Positions 46,501 to 54,946 of a stretch of 64,000 bases of DNA are shown in pieces. Positions within the stretch are counted from its first letter, which is position 1. The number at the start of each line of letters is the position of its first letter. Source of the stretch: Rhizobium sp. SEMIA4064 (lineage in GTDB: Bacteria > Pseudomonadota > Alphaproteobacteria > Rhizobiales > Rhizobiaceae); NCBI RefSeq assembly GCF_003025035.1, contig NZ_PYJN01000022.1:1-64000 (forward strand). The letters are read 5' to 3'. Below the pieces are notes generated by a model that searched no databases, was not told the DNA's origin, and saw only the letters and a program-made list of their open reading frames with translations. Both the position numbers and the translations under genes were made by a program.

Positions 46501-47694
46501 ATGACCACCGGGAGCAAGGCGCCGCGCCGCCTGACGATATTGGGTTCGACCGGCTCGATCGGACAAAACACGCTCGACGTCATCGCCCAATTGGGCGGAC
46601 GCGAAGCGTTCGATATCGCCGCAATCTCCGGGCATGACAATATCGATCTCCTGGCGAGCCAGGCGAAAGCCTGCGGCGCCGCTCTCGCCGTCACGGCCAA
46701 TGAGGAGCGCTATCAGGACCTCAAGGCGGCGCTCGCCGGAACCGACATTGCCGTAGCCGCCGGCAGGAACGCTCTCCTCGAGGCTGCCTCCATCCCTTCC
46801 GATTGGGTGATGGCGGCGATCGTCGGCACGGCGGGGCTTGCGCCGACGCTGGAGGCCGCGCGCCGGGGCGCCGACATCGCGCTCGCCAACAAGGAATGCC
46901 TGGTTTCCGCCGGCGAACTCTTCGTGCGTGCCGTCAGCGAAGGCGGCGGACGGCTGATACCGGTGGACAGCGAACACAGCGCGATTTTCCAGGCGCTCGA
47001 GGACGACCAACAGCATGCGGTCGAGCGGATCATCCTCACAGCCTCGGGCGGCCCCTTCCGCACATGGTCGCGCGAGCAGATGGCCAATGTCACGGCAGCG
47101 ACCGCGCGCGCGCATCCGAACTGGTCGATGGGCCTGAAGATCTCCATCGGCAGCGCTTCGATGTTCAACAAGGCGCTGGAGATGATCGAGGCCAAGCATT
47201 TGTTCAATGTCGGCCCGGATCAGATCGAAGTTATCGTCCACCCGCAATCCATCGTCCATTCGATGGTCGGCTATACGGACGGCTCCGTGCTGGCGCAGCT
47301 CGGCTGTCCGGACATGCGCACGGCCATCGGCTATGCGCTGAGCTATCCGTCCCGACCGAAGCTTGATGTCGACCGGCTGGATTTTGCAAAACTGGCCCGG
47401 CTGGATTTCGAAGCGCCGGACGAGGTTCGTTTCCCCGCACTGCGTCTTGCCCGCACCGCGCTGGAACGCGGCGGGCTGCAGGGCGCCGTCATGAATGCTG
47501 CCGAGGAGATTGCCTTCCAGGCCTTCGTGGACGAGCGCATCGGCTTCCTCGAAATGGCCGACATCGCCGAAGCGGTCATGGACCAGATGATCGGGGTCGG
47601 CAGCGCCGAAACGATGGATGCGGTCTTTGCCGCCGACGATGAAGCCCGCAGCCGCGCCAGCGCGCTTGTCGCGCAAAGGGAAAAGGCAGCCTAA
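46501..47694 (+). CDS. dxr: 1-deoxy-D-xylulose 5-phosphate reductoisomerase
   Basis: A 397-residue NADPH-dependent enzyme, first committed step of the MEP isoprenoid pathway, converting DXP to MEP. The NADPH motif GSTGSIG is at 15-21, LANKECLVSAGE and PVDSEHSAIFQ are the metal/substrate segments, and SGGPFR and SMGLKISIGSASMFNKALEMIEA are typical. It stands alone, without frr, uppS or cdsA neighbours. The upstream ribosome site is weak, and no better start was found. Confidence 0.95.
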   Translation: MTTGSKAPRRLTILGSTGSIGQNTLDVIAQLGGREAFDIAAISGHDNIDLLASQAKACGAALAVTANEERYQDLKAALAGTDIAVAAGRNALLEAASIPSDWVMAAIVGTAGLAPTLEAARRGADIALANKECLVSAGELFVRAVSEGGGRLIPVDSEHSAIFQALEDDQQHAVERIILTASGGPFRTWSREQMANVTAATARAHPNWSMGLKISIGSASMFNKALEMIEAKHLFNVGPDQIEVIVHPQSIVHSMVGYTDGSVLAQLGCPDMRTAIGYALSYPSRPKLDVDRLDFAKLARLDFEAPDEVRFPALRLARTALERGGLQGAVMNAAEEIAFQAFVDERIGFLEMADIAEAVMDQMIGVGSAETMDAVFAADDEARSRASALVAQREKAA

Positions 47695-47822
47695 CCCGCT
47701 CGCGAGAAGCCGCGTAAGCCGGAAACGGATGACTGCCCGGAGCTGCGAATTCGTTTGTTGGCGAGGCTCTTTCAACATATTTGATGGAGATCACCAACGT
47801 CGCGTTCCGGAGAAGGCATTCC

Positions 47823-48737
47823 ATGGCACTGCATCTCGAAACTCCGCTGCTCGAATCCCCTTCCCTAAGCCTGGCGTCGGGCCGATCCGTCTGGTTGAAG
47901 ATGGATGCGCTCCAGCCCCCTGGCTCCTTCAAGATCCGCGGCATAGGGGCGGCCTGTGAGCATCACGCCAGAAACGGAAAGCGCCGCTTCGTATCCTCTT
48001 CCGGAGGCAATGCCGGCATTGCGGTGGCCTATGCCGGACGCCGCCTCTCGATCCCGGTGTCGGTCTTCGTTCCGCAGACGACGACCGAACGGGCAAAATC
48101 GCTGATCCGCCAGGAGGGCGCCGAGGTCTTCGTCCATGGCGCGTCCTGGCAGGAGGCCAACGAGCGCGCGCTTGAGGCAGTCGATGCGGAAACCGCATTC
48201 ATTCACCCGTTTGACGATCCGCTTCTGTGGACTGGGCATGCGACGATCATCGACGAGGTCGTCAACGCTGGCGTCGCGTTCGACGCGGTCGTTCTTTCGG
48301 TCGGCGGCGGCGGGCTTCTGGCTGGCGTTGCGGAAGGGCTTGACCGCAATGGCCTTAAAGGCGTCCCGATCATAGCGGCCGAAACCGAAGGCGCGGCGTC
48401 CCTCGCAGCCTCCGTGAAGGCCGGCAAACTCACCGAACTGCCTGCCATCACCAGCATCGCAACCTCGCTTGGCGCCCGAAAAGTCAGCCAGCGCGCCTTT
48501 GAGATCGCTCAGACCCTACCCGTCGAGAGCGTCGTCGTGGACGATCGCGCTGCCGTTAACGCGTGTATGCGCGTCCTCGACGATCATCGCGTGCTCGTGG
48601 AGCCGGCGTGTGGCGCAGCATTGGCGGTCGCCTATAGCCATGCCGATCGATTGGCAGGCTATGAGCGAGTCCTCATCGTGGTTTGCGGCGGGGCGACGGC
48701 TTCGCTCGCTCAGCTACAGGCCTGGCAAGCATCCTGA
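47823..48737 (+). CDS. Serine/threonine dehydratase (PLP fold type II)
   Basis: A 304-residue PLP enzyme. The PLP lysine is Lys37 in PPGSFKIRG, with SSGGNAGIAVAYA for the phosphate-binding loop, SVGGGGLLAGVAEGL and the C-terminal VCGGATAS. It deaminates serine or threonine to pyruvate or 2-oxobutyrate. The short form lacks a regulatory ACT domain, so it is catabolic-like. The start at 47823 has GGAGAAGG 6 nt upstream; an ATG at 47781 is less favoured. It converges on hemA, separated by a strong terminator. Confidence 0.9.
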   Translation: MALHLETPLLESPSLSLASGRSVWLKMDALQPPGSFKIRGIGAACEHHARNGKRRFVSSSGGNAGIAVAYAGRRLSIPVSVFVPQTTTERAKSLIRQEGAEVFVHGASWQEANERALEAVDAETAFIHPFDDPLLWTGHATIIDEVVNAGVAFDAVVLSVGGGGLLAGVAEGLDRNGLKGVPIIAAETEGAASLAASVKAGKLTELPAITSIATSLGARKVSQRAFEIAQTLPVESVVVDDRAAVNACMRVLDDHRVLVEPACGAALAVAYSHADRLAGYERVLIVVCGGATASLAQLQAWQAS

Positions 48738-48758
48738 TCATCACCCAGAATTCAAAAA

Positions 48759-48793
48759 GTCAGGGCGCGGAAACAACATTTCCGCGCCCTGAC
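48759..48793 (-). terminator. Rho-independent terminator of hemA
   Basis: A perfect 15-bp stem (48759-48773 with 48779-48793) and 5-nt loop. On the minus strand it is followed by a T5 run (plus AAAAA at 48754-48758). It also separates the convergent dehydratase gene. Confidence 0.9.
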
Positions 48794-48819
48794 CAAAGAA
48801 CAAAAATGTAAGCTTTTAC

Positions 48820-50031
48820 TTACGCCACCGCGCGAGCGAGCGCACAGCGCGACCAGAGCGCATGCAGCGCGCCGACGAGATGCTCGATATCGGCATCCGA
48901 ATGCAGCGGTGTCGGTGTGATGCGCAGGCGTTCGGTCTTCTTCGGCACGGTCGGATAATTGATCGGCTGGACGTAGACGCCCATATCGAGCAGCAGGTCC
49001 GAGATCCATTTGCACTTGGCAGCATCGCCGACCAAAACCGGCACGACATGGCTCGGGTTCGGCATATGCGGAATGCCGGCAGCGTCGAGCTGGGTACGCA
49101 GCCGGCGCACCCGGTCCTGATGGCGGGCACGTTCGAACTGGCTGACCTTCAGATGCCGGATCGAGGCGACGGCACCCGCCGCCAAGGCCGGCGGCAGCGA
49201 TGTCGTGAAGATGAAGCCGGAGGCAAAGGAGCGGATGAAATCGCAAAGTGCGGTCGACGCAGCAATATAGCCGCCCATGACGCCGAAGGCCTTGCCGAGC
49301 GTGCCCTCGATCACCGTCAGCCGGTCCATCAGCCCTTCGCGCTCGGCAATGCCGCCGCCGCGCGGGCCATACATGCCGACGGCATGCACTTCGTCGAGAT
49401 AGGTCATCGCCCCATATTGGTCGGCGAGATCGCAGATCTCCTTGATCGGCGCGATATCGCCATCCATCGAATAGACGCTCTCGAAGGCGATCAGCTTCGG
49501 CGCCTTCGGATCGGCGGCCTTCAGCTTGGCTTCGAGATCATTAAGGTCGTTGTGCTTCCAGATGACCTTGTCGCACTTGGCATAACGGATGCCCTCGATC
49601 ATCGAGGCGTGGTTCAGCGCATCCGAGAAGATGATCAGCCCGGGGATCTTGGCGCCGAGCGTGCCGAGCGTCGCCCAGTTGGAGATATAGCCGGAGGTGA
49701 AGATCAGCGCGGATTCCTTGCCGTGCAGATCGGCAAGCTCCTGCTCCAGCAAAACATGGTGGTGGTTGGTGCCAGAAATATTCCGGGTGCCTCCCGCACC
49801 CGCGCCACAGTGATCAATCGCCTCTTTCATCGCTTCGATCACCTTGGGGTGCTGGCCCATGCCGAGATAGTCGTTCGAGCACCAGACCGTGACGTCCTTG
49901 GAGCCTTCCGGCGTATACCAGGTCGCACGCGGAAAGCTGCCGCGCTGACGCTCCAGATCGGCGAACACGCGGTAGCGGCCTTCCTGATGCAACGCGCCCA
50001 ATTCGCCTTTGAAAAATGCTTCGAAATCCAT
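48820..50031 (-). CDS. hemA: 5-aminolevulinate synthase
   Basis: A 403-residue PLP enzyme that condenses glycine and succinyl-CoA to 5-aminolevulinate, the alphaproteobacterial (Shemin) route to heme, and here also to B12. The PLP lysine is Lys247 in [21 protein letters not shown] holds the cofactor Asp and His. [14 protein letters not shown] is the glycine-rich substrate region. The start at 50031 ([14 protein letters not shown]) matches the family; upstream frame is not conserved. The 5' region carries inverted repeats at 50153-50176, and a 15-bp-stem terminator follows the gene. Confidence 0.97.
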   Translation of the reverse strand: MDFEAFFKGELGALHQEGRYRVFADLERQRGSFPRATWYTPEGSKDVTVWCSNDYLGMGQHPKVIEAMKEAIDHCGAGAGGTRNISGTNHHHVLLEQELADLHGKESALIFTSGYISNWATLGTLGAKIPGLIIFSDALNHASMIEGIRYAKCDKVIWKHNDLNDLEAKLKAADPKAPKLIAFESVYSMDGDIAPIKEICDLADQYGAMTYLDEVHAVGMYGPRGGGIAEREGLMDRLTVIEGTLGKAFGVMGGYIAASTALCDFIRSFASGFIFTTSLPPALAAGAVASIRHLKVSQFERARHQDRVRRLRTQLDAAGIPHMPNPSHVVPVLVGDAAKCKWISDLLLDMGVYVQPINYPTVPKKTERLRITPTPLHSDADIEHLVGALHALWSRCALARAVA

Positions 50032-50144
50032 CATCTGCTCCAGTACCATGCGACCGTTTTCATGATTGCCGATCTGCACGTCAACCCCTCCGCATCGCTT
50101 TAGCACTCGCTGCGGCAAATGGCCCTTAATTTTGAACAATTCCA

Positions 50145-50176
50145 GACAACAATTGTCAATCACCGAGAATTGACAA
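50145..50176. promoter_or_regulatory. Inverted repeats upstream of hemA
   Basis: TTGTCAAT-N8-ATTGACAA is a perfect 8-bp inverted repeat (50153-50160 with 50169-50176). A further GACAA (50145-50149) adds a third half-site. The position 120-145 nt before hemA suits an activator or repressor. It does not match FNR, RirA or Irr boxes as I know them. Confidence 0.5.
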
Positions 50177-50204
50177 TCTTGCCCCATCTCCGGAATAGCT
50201 GAAA

Positions 50205-50233
50205 CCGGAAGGGCGGCCGAGCCGCCCTTCCGG
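50205..50233 (-). terminator. Terminator after coxM
   Basis: A perfect 13-bp stem, CCGGAAGGGCGGC with GCCGCCCTTCCGG, and a CGA loop. On the minus strand it is followed by TTT. It separates coxSLM from hemA. Confidence 0.8.
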
Positions 50234-50250
50234 CATTTTCCGCGCGAATT

Positions 50251-51045
50251 TTATGCTGCCGCGGTCGCGCGCTTGGCCATGACCTTGATCAAATTGGCAC
50301 GATATTCGGCCGTGGCATGCAGATCAGACAGCAGCGTCGACGAATCAACGGCCGCGTTGGCGACCGCATCCGGTGACCAGTTCGCCGCGAGCGCTTGCTC
50401 CATCCCGCCGTGACGGAACACGCCATCAGAACCAGCGCCGGTGACTGCGACCCGCACGCCGTCCGCTCCCTTGGCAACGAAAACGCCGGTCATGGCGTAG
50501 CGCGAAGCCGGATTGGGGAACTTGGCATAGCCGGCCTTTTCCGGCGCCTCGAAGGTGATGGTGGTAATCAGCTCACCCTCTTCCAGTGCCGTTTCGAACA
50601 GACCGGTGAAGAAATCATCGGCTGCGATCTGACGCCGGTCGGTCACGATGGTAGCCCCCAGGCCCAGCATGGCCGAAGGATAGTCTGCCGCCGGGTCGTT
50701 ATTGGCGACCGAGCCGCCGATCGTGCCCATATGGCGGACATGCGGATCGCCGATCATGCCGGCAAGATCACAGAGCGCCGGGCAGACGGCGCGAATCGCC
50801 GCCGAGGAGGCGACCTCCGCATGTGTCGTCGCAGCGCCGATCGTGACCCTGCGACCATCGACGCGGATGCCCTTCAGCGCCGGGATATGCCTGAGATCGA
50901 CGAGATCGCTCGGCGAAGCCAGACGCTGCTTCATGGTGGCGATCAGCGTCATGCCGCCGGAGACATATTTGCCCTCCGGCATACCGGACAGAAGCTTGAC
51001 GGCTTCGTCGACCGAGGAGGCGCGGTGATAGTTGGTTGCATACAT
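50251..51045 (-). CDS. coxM: CODH-like medium (FAD) subunit
   Basis: A 264-residue FAD-binding protein of the xanthine dehydrogenase/CO dehydrogenase M family. FAD-contacting loops are VSGGMTLIA at 28-36 and MGTIGGSVANNDPAADYP at 106-123. It passes electrons between the FeS subunit and the acceptor. The start at 51045 has the strong site GGGGAGGAG. It follows coxL by 20 nt and is the last gene of the coxSLM operon. Confidence 0.9.
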   Translation of the reverse strand: MYATNYHRASSVDEAVKLLSGMPEGKYVSGGMTLIATMKQRLASPSDLVDLRHIPALKGIRVDGRRVTIGAATTHAEVASSAAIRAVCPALCDLAGMIGDPHVRHMGTIGGSVANNDPAADYPSAMLGLGATIVTDRRQIAADDFFTGLFETALEEGELITTITFEAPEKAGYAKFPNPASRYAMTGVFVAKGADGVRVAVTGAGSDGVFRHGGMEQALAANWSPDAVANAAVDSSTLLSDLHATAEYRANLIKVMAKRATAAA

Positions 51046-51065
51046 GGTTTTCTCCTCCCCTTGTC

Positions 51066-53411
51066 TCAGGCCACGACCCGTGCCGCTTCCCACACCTTCA
51101 GCGGCGTGGCGGGCATGGCCAGGGCATTATTGCCGATCGCATCGGTGATGGCGTTGATCAGCGCCGGCGGAGAGCCGATGGCGCCCGCCTCGCCGCAGCC
51201 CTTGACCCCTAGCGGATTGTTCGGGCAGGGCGTGTTTTGATGCGACAGATTGAAGGACGGCAGATCGTCGGCGCGCGGCATGGCGTAGTCCATGAAGCTC
51301 GCCGTCAGCAACTGGCCGTTGGCATCGTAATGCACGGCCTCGAGTAGTGCCTGACCGACACCCTGCGCGATACCGCCATGCACCTGACCTTCGACAATCA
51401 TCGGATTGATGATATTGCCGAAATCGTCAGCAGCGACGAACTGGATAATGTCGGTCTTGCCGGTTTCCGGATCGACCTCGACTTCGCAGATGTAGCAGCC
51501 GGCCGGGAAGGTGAAGTTGGCCGGATCGTAGAAGGCGGTTTCCTTCAGGCCCGGCTCCATGCCGGCGGGGAGATTATGCGCAGTGTAGGCCGCCAGCGCC
51601 ACCTGGAACCAGGGCAGCGACTTGTCGGTGCCGGCGACTTTGACCTCGCCGTTCTCAATGACGATATCGCTCTCGTCGGCCTCCATCAGATGCGCGGCGA
51701 TCTTCTTCGCCTTGGCTTCCACCTTGTCGAGCGCCTTCACCACGGCGGACATGCCGACCGCACCGGAGCGTGAGCCATAGGTGCCCATGCCCATCTGCAC
51801 TTTGTCGGTGTCGCCGTGAACGATCGACACGCTGTCGATCGGCACGCCGAACCGTTCGGCGACGAGCTGTGCGAATGTCGTCTCATGACCCTGGCCATGG
51901 CTGTGCGAACCGGTAAGCACCTCGACGGTGCCGACGGCATTCACCCGCACTTCCGCCGATTCCCACAAGCCGACACCGGCGCCGAGCGAACCGACCGCCT
52001 GAGAAGGCGCGAGCCCGCAGGCCTCGATATAGCAGCTCATGCCGATGCCGCGCTTCATGCCGCGCGCCTCCGCCGCGGTCCTGCGAGCGGGAAAACCGTT
52101 CCAATCAGCCTGCTCCATGGCGGCATCCAGCGATGCCTCGTAGTTGCCGGCGTCATAATTCATGATGACCGGCGTCTGATGGGGGAAGGAGCGGACGAAA
52201 TTGGTTCGCCTGAGTTCCGCCGGTGAAACGCCGAGTTCGCGCGCCGCCGTTTCGACGGTGCGCTCCAGAAGATAGGTCGCCTCCGGACGCCCTGCACCGC
52301 GATAAGCATCGACCGGCACCGTATTGGTATAGACGGTGCGAACATTGGCGTGGATCGCCGGGATCGCATATTGGCCCGATAGCAGCGTCGCATAGAGGTA
52401 AGTCGGCACGCACGAGGAGAAGAGCGACATATAGGCGCCAAGATTGGCGATGGTATCGACTTTCAACGCCGTGATGCGGTTTTGGGCATCGAAGGCCATC
52501 TTCACCTTGGAGACATGGTCGCGGCCGTGAGCATCGGTCAGGAATGCCTCGGTGCGGTCGGCCGTCCATTTGACCGGCACACCGGTCTTCTTCGACGCCC
52601 AGAGACAGACGATCTCCTCGGGATAGATATAGATCTTCGAGCCAAAGCCACCGCCGACATCCGGCGCGATGACGCGCAGCTTGTTTTCCGGCGCGACATT
52701 GTAGAAAGCGCTCATGACCAGCCGCGCCACATGCGGGTTCTGGCTGGTGGTGTAGCACGTATAGTGATCGTCGCCGGCATCATAGATGCCGAGGGTCGCG
52801 CGCGGCTCCATGGCATTCGGCGACAGGCGGTTGTTGTGGATTTCGAGCTCCGTGACATGGGCCGCTTCGACGATCGCCTTGTCGGTTGCGGCGGCGTCGC
52901 CGAGTTCCCAGTCGAAGATCAAATTGCCGGCCGCTTCCGGATGAAGCTGCGGCGCGCCAGGCTTCAGCGCTTCGACCGCCTCGATAACGGCGGGAAGCTC
53001 TTCATAGTCCACCACGACGGCTTCGGCCGCATCGCGGGCCTCGCCCAGCGAATCGGCCACGACGATCGCCACGGCATCGCCGACATAGCGCACGGTATCG
53101 ACCGCCAGCGGCCGCCAGGCGCCCATCTTCATCGGCGTGCCGTCCTTGGAGTGGATCATCCAGCCGCAGATGAGATTGCCGATGCCATCGGCCAGCAATT
53201 GCTTACCGTCCAGTACGCCGATCACGCCCGGCATGGCCAAAGCGGCCGAGGCGTCGATGCCGGTGAACTTCGCATGCGCATGCGGGCTGCGGACGAAATA
53301 GGCATATTTCATGCCCGGCGCCATCATATCGTCGGTATAGCGCCCCTTGCCCGTCAGAAATCTCTTGTCTTCCTTGCGCGCGACGCGCGCACCAATGCCT
53401 TCAACGCCCAT
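51066..53411 (-). CDS. coxL: CODH-like large molybdopterin subunit, form II
   Basis: A 781-residue molybdenum hydroxylase large subunit. The active-site loop near residue 370 reads AYRGAGR, the form II signature, not the AYxCSFR of proven form I CO dehydrogenase. The catalytic Glu is in KGCGEAGAIGSP near 743, and the cofactor loops GGGFGSK and GQGHETTFAQL are present. Oxidation of CO is therefore unproven; an aldehyde, purine or other N-heterocycle is as likely. The start at 53411 has GGAGG upstream. Confidence 0.9.
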   Translation of the reverse strand: MGVEGIGARVARKEDKRFLTGKGRYTDDMMAPGMKYAYFVRSPHAHAKFTGIDASAALAMPGVIGVLDGKQLLADGIGNLICGWMIHSKDGTPMKMGAWRPLAVDTVRYVGDAVAIVVADSLGEARDAAEAVVVDYEELPAVIEAVEALKPGAPQLHPEAAGNLIFDWELGDAAATDKAIVEAAHVTELEIHNNRLSPNAMEPRATLGIYDAGDDHYTCYTTSQNPHVARLVMSAFYNVAPENKLRVIAPDVGGGFGSKIYIYPEEIVCLWASKKTGVPVKWTADRTEAFLTDAHGRDHVSKVKMAFDAQNRITALKVDTIANLGAYMSLFSSCVPTYLYATLLSGQYAIPAIHANVRTVYTNTVPVDAYRGAGRPEATYLLERTVETAARELGVSPAELRRTNFVRSFPHQTPVIMNYDAGNYEASLDAAMEQADWNGFPARRTAAEARGMKRGIGMSCYIEACGLAPSQAVGSLGAGVGLWESAEVRVNAVGTVEVLTGSHSHGQGHETTFAQLVAERFGVPIDSVSIVHGDTDKVQMGMGTYGSRSGAVGMSAVVKALDKVEAKAKKIAAHLMEADESDIVIENGEVKVAGTDKSLPWFQVALAAYTAHNLPAGMEPGLKETAFYDPANFTFPAGCYICEVEVDPETGKTDIIQFVAADDFGNIINPMIVEGQVHGGIAQGVGQALLEAVHYDANGQLLTASFMDYAMPRADDLPSFNLSHQNTPCPNNPLGVKGCGEAGAIGSPPALINAITDAIGNNALAMPATPLKVWEAARVVA

Positions 53412-53494
53412 GATATCCTCCCATTGGGGTTCCGGGGTCGGCAATCCGCCAAGATAACGGTCGTTGGCGTTCGCCAGACAATCTCGGTGAAATC

Positions 53495-53983
53495 TTATTC
53501 GGCCGCCTGCTTGGCGGCGTGCATCGCAGCATTGGCAGAAAGGACTGCCTTGACGATATTGTGGTAGCCGGTGCAGCGACAGATATTGCCTTCGAGCTCG
53601 GCACGTACCGTTTCTTCGTCCAGCATGCCGCCATGGCGGTTAATCATGTCGACGGCCGTCATCACCATGCCGGGCGTGCAGAAGCCGCATTGCAGGCCGT
53701 GATGCTCCTTGAAGGCAGCCTGAACAGGATGCAATTCGCCATTGGCGACTAGACCCTCAATGGTTGTAATATCCGAGCCCGACGCCTGCACGGCCAGGAC
53801 CGAACAGCTCTTGACCGATTTGCCATCCATATGAATCACGCAGGCGCCGCATTGGGTCGTATCGCAGCCGACATGGGTTCCCGTCAGGCCAAGCTTTTCC
53901 CTGATGAAATGGACGAGCAGCGTGCGATCCTCGCATTCGCCACTGACCGTCCGGCCGTTCACCGTCAACGTCACTTTTGACAT
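53495..53983 (-). CDS. coxS: CODH-like small [2Fe-2S] subunit
   Basis: A 162-residue protein with two [2Fe-2S] clusters. The plant-type ferredoxin cluster uses Cys40, Cys45, Cys48 and Cys60 ([10 protein letters not shown]). The second uses Cys99, Cys102, Cys135 and Cys137 (CGFC...CRC). It carries electrons from the molybdenum site in CoxL to the FAD in CoxM. The start at 53983 follows GAGGAGG; upstream in-frame sequence is not conserved. It is the first gene of the operon in the order S-L-M. Confidence 0.93.
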   Translation of the reverse strand: MSKVTLTVNGRTVSGECEDRTLLVHFIREKLGLTGTHVGCDTTQCGACVIHMDGKSVKSCSVLAVQASGSDITTIEGLVANGELHPVQAAFKEHHGLQCGFCTPGMVMTAVDMINRHGGMLDEETVRAELEGNICRCTGYHNIVKAVLSANAAMHAAKQAAE

Positions 53984-54284
53984 ATTTTCCTCCTCGCCTC
54001 TCCTCCAGAGGCAACAGCCATCATTTGACTTTTTTGTAGTGCGATCAACCTCTACTTTAGAAAGACTGCGGATTTTTCTCCCGCCCGCTTCCTTTTGTTT
54101 ACTGAATGCAGAAACAGCAAGTTTAGCACCAAAAAAACCGCAAGTGCCCAGTAGACAAACATATTTTGCACGATATTTCTTCGTAGCTGCAGGACTGCAA
54201 GGACAGCCCATCGCGGTGGAGCTGGAAAAATTGGGGACGGCGTTGGCCGGGGGTACCGGCTTAACTAACGTTGGAGAGAATTAA
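53984..54284. other. Divergent gap of about 300 bp, coxSLM / glycine-zipper gene
   Basis: It must hold promoters for both directions. I could not fix a -35/-10 pair with confidence. The sequence near coxS is rich in T runs; no repeat or small gene was seen. Confidence 0.5.
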
Positions 54285-54581
54285 ATGAAGAAAGCTCTTA
54301 TGCTCGCACTGGTCGGCTTGTCTATCGCAAGCTGCACCCCGACTGAACAAGGCGCCGGCATCGGCGCTGCGTCCGGCGCCATCATCGGCGGCGCCGTTAC
54401 CGGCAATGTCCGCGGTGCAGCCGTCGGCGCCGCGATTGGCGGTGTTTCGGGTGCGGTAATCGGCAGCGTCGCCGAACAGCCCGGCCAGTGCTACTACCGT
54501 GACCGCTATGGCCGTCGCTACATCGACGATTGCCCGCGCGGCGGCTATCGTCGCAGCTACTATGATGGCGGCGGTTACTGA
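54285..54581 (+). CDS. Glycine-zipper lipoprotein
   Basis: A 98-residue lipoprotein with lipobox SIASC (Cys17). A glycine-zipper segment follows at about 22-65 (GAGIGAASGAIIGGAVTGNVRGAAVGAAIGG in outline: small residues every fourth position). The Tyr/Arg-rich tail (CYYRDRYGRRYIDDC) holds a Cys pair. It resembles the 17-kDa surface antigen/SlyB-like outer-membrane group. The function is unknown. A strong terminator lies 20-50 nt after the stop. It lies upstream of tamA but is not in its operon. Confidence 0.85.
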   Translation: MKKALMLALVGLSIASCTPTEQGAGIGAASGAIIGGAVTGNVRGAAVGAAIGGVSGAVIGSVAEQPGQCYYRDRYGRRYIDDCPRGGYRRSYYDGGGY

Positions 54582-54603
54582 TCCAATACGAATTGAGATA
54601 CCG

Positions 54604-54633
54604 AAGTCCCGGGCCTGAGGTCCGGGACTTTTT
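54604..54633 (+). terminator. Terminator of the glycine-zipper gene
   Basis: AAGTCCCGG (54604-54612) pairs with CCGGGACTT (54622-54630), followed by TTT to make a T5 run. Confidence 0.9.
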
Positions 54634-54809
54634 GATTCCGGCTCACCGCCTTTTCATCTGTAAGAGGTGCAAAGCGGACGTCGTACCAAGGGAAATGACG
54701 CCAATTTCAACGCTGGATCGAAGCAATGACCATGGGAGCGACGACCGCCATTTGCTCCCTAAAGAGCATTGAAACAGCCCTAAGTCCCGGACGAAAATCC
54801 GGGATTTTT
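54634..54809 (+). ncRNA. Possible small RNA ending in a second terminator
   Basis: About 140 nt without a credible gene end in a second, similar terminator: TCCCGGA (54785-54791) with TCCGGGA (54798-54804), loop CGAAAA, then T5. A terminator with no gene before it suggests a short transcript. No promoter is clear; a duplicated terminator is the alternative. Confidence 0.35.
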
Positions 54810-54946
54810 CATTTCCGCGTCGGTCTTTTGCATGTTTTTGAGTCTAAAAAGGTACACGCGGGACGCTTTTGCCTCTATGGTGCCCGCGCGTTAACCTGGG
54901 GGAAACGCCAAACTGAGAAAGTTCTTATATAACCGTAAAGCGGCGT

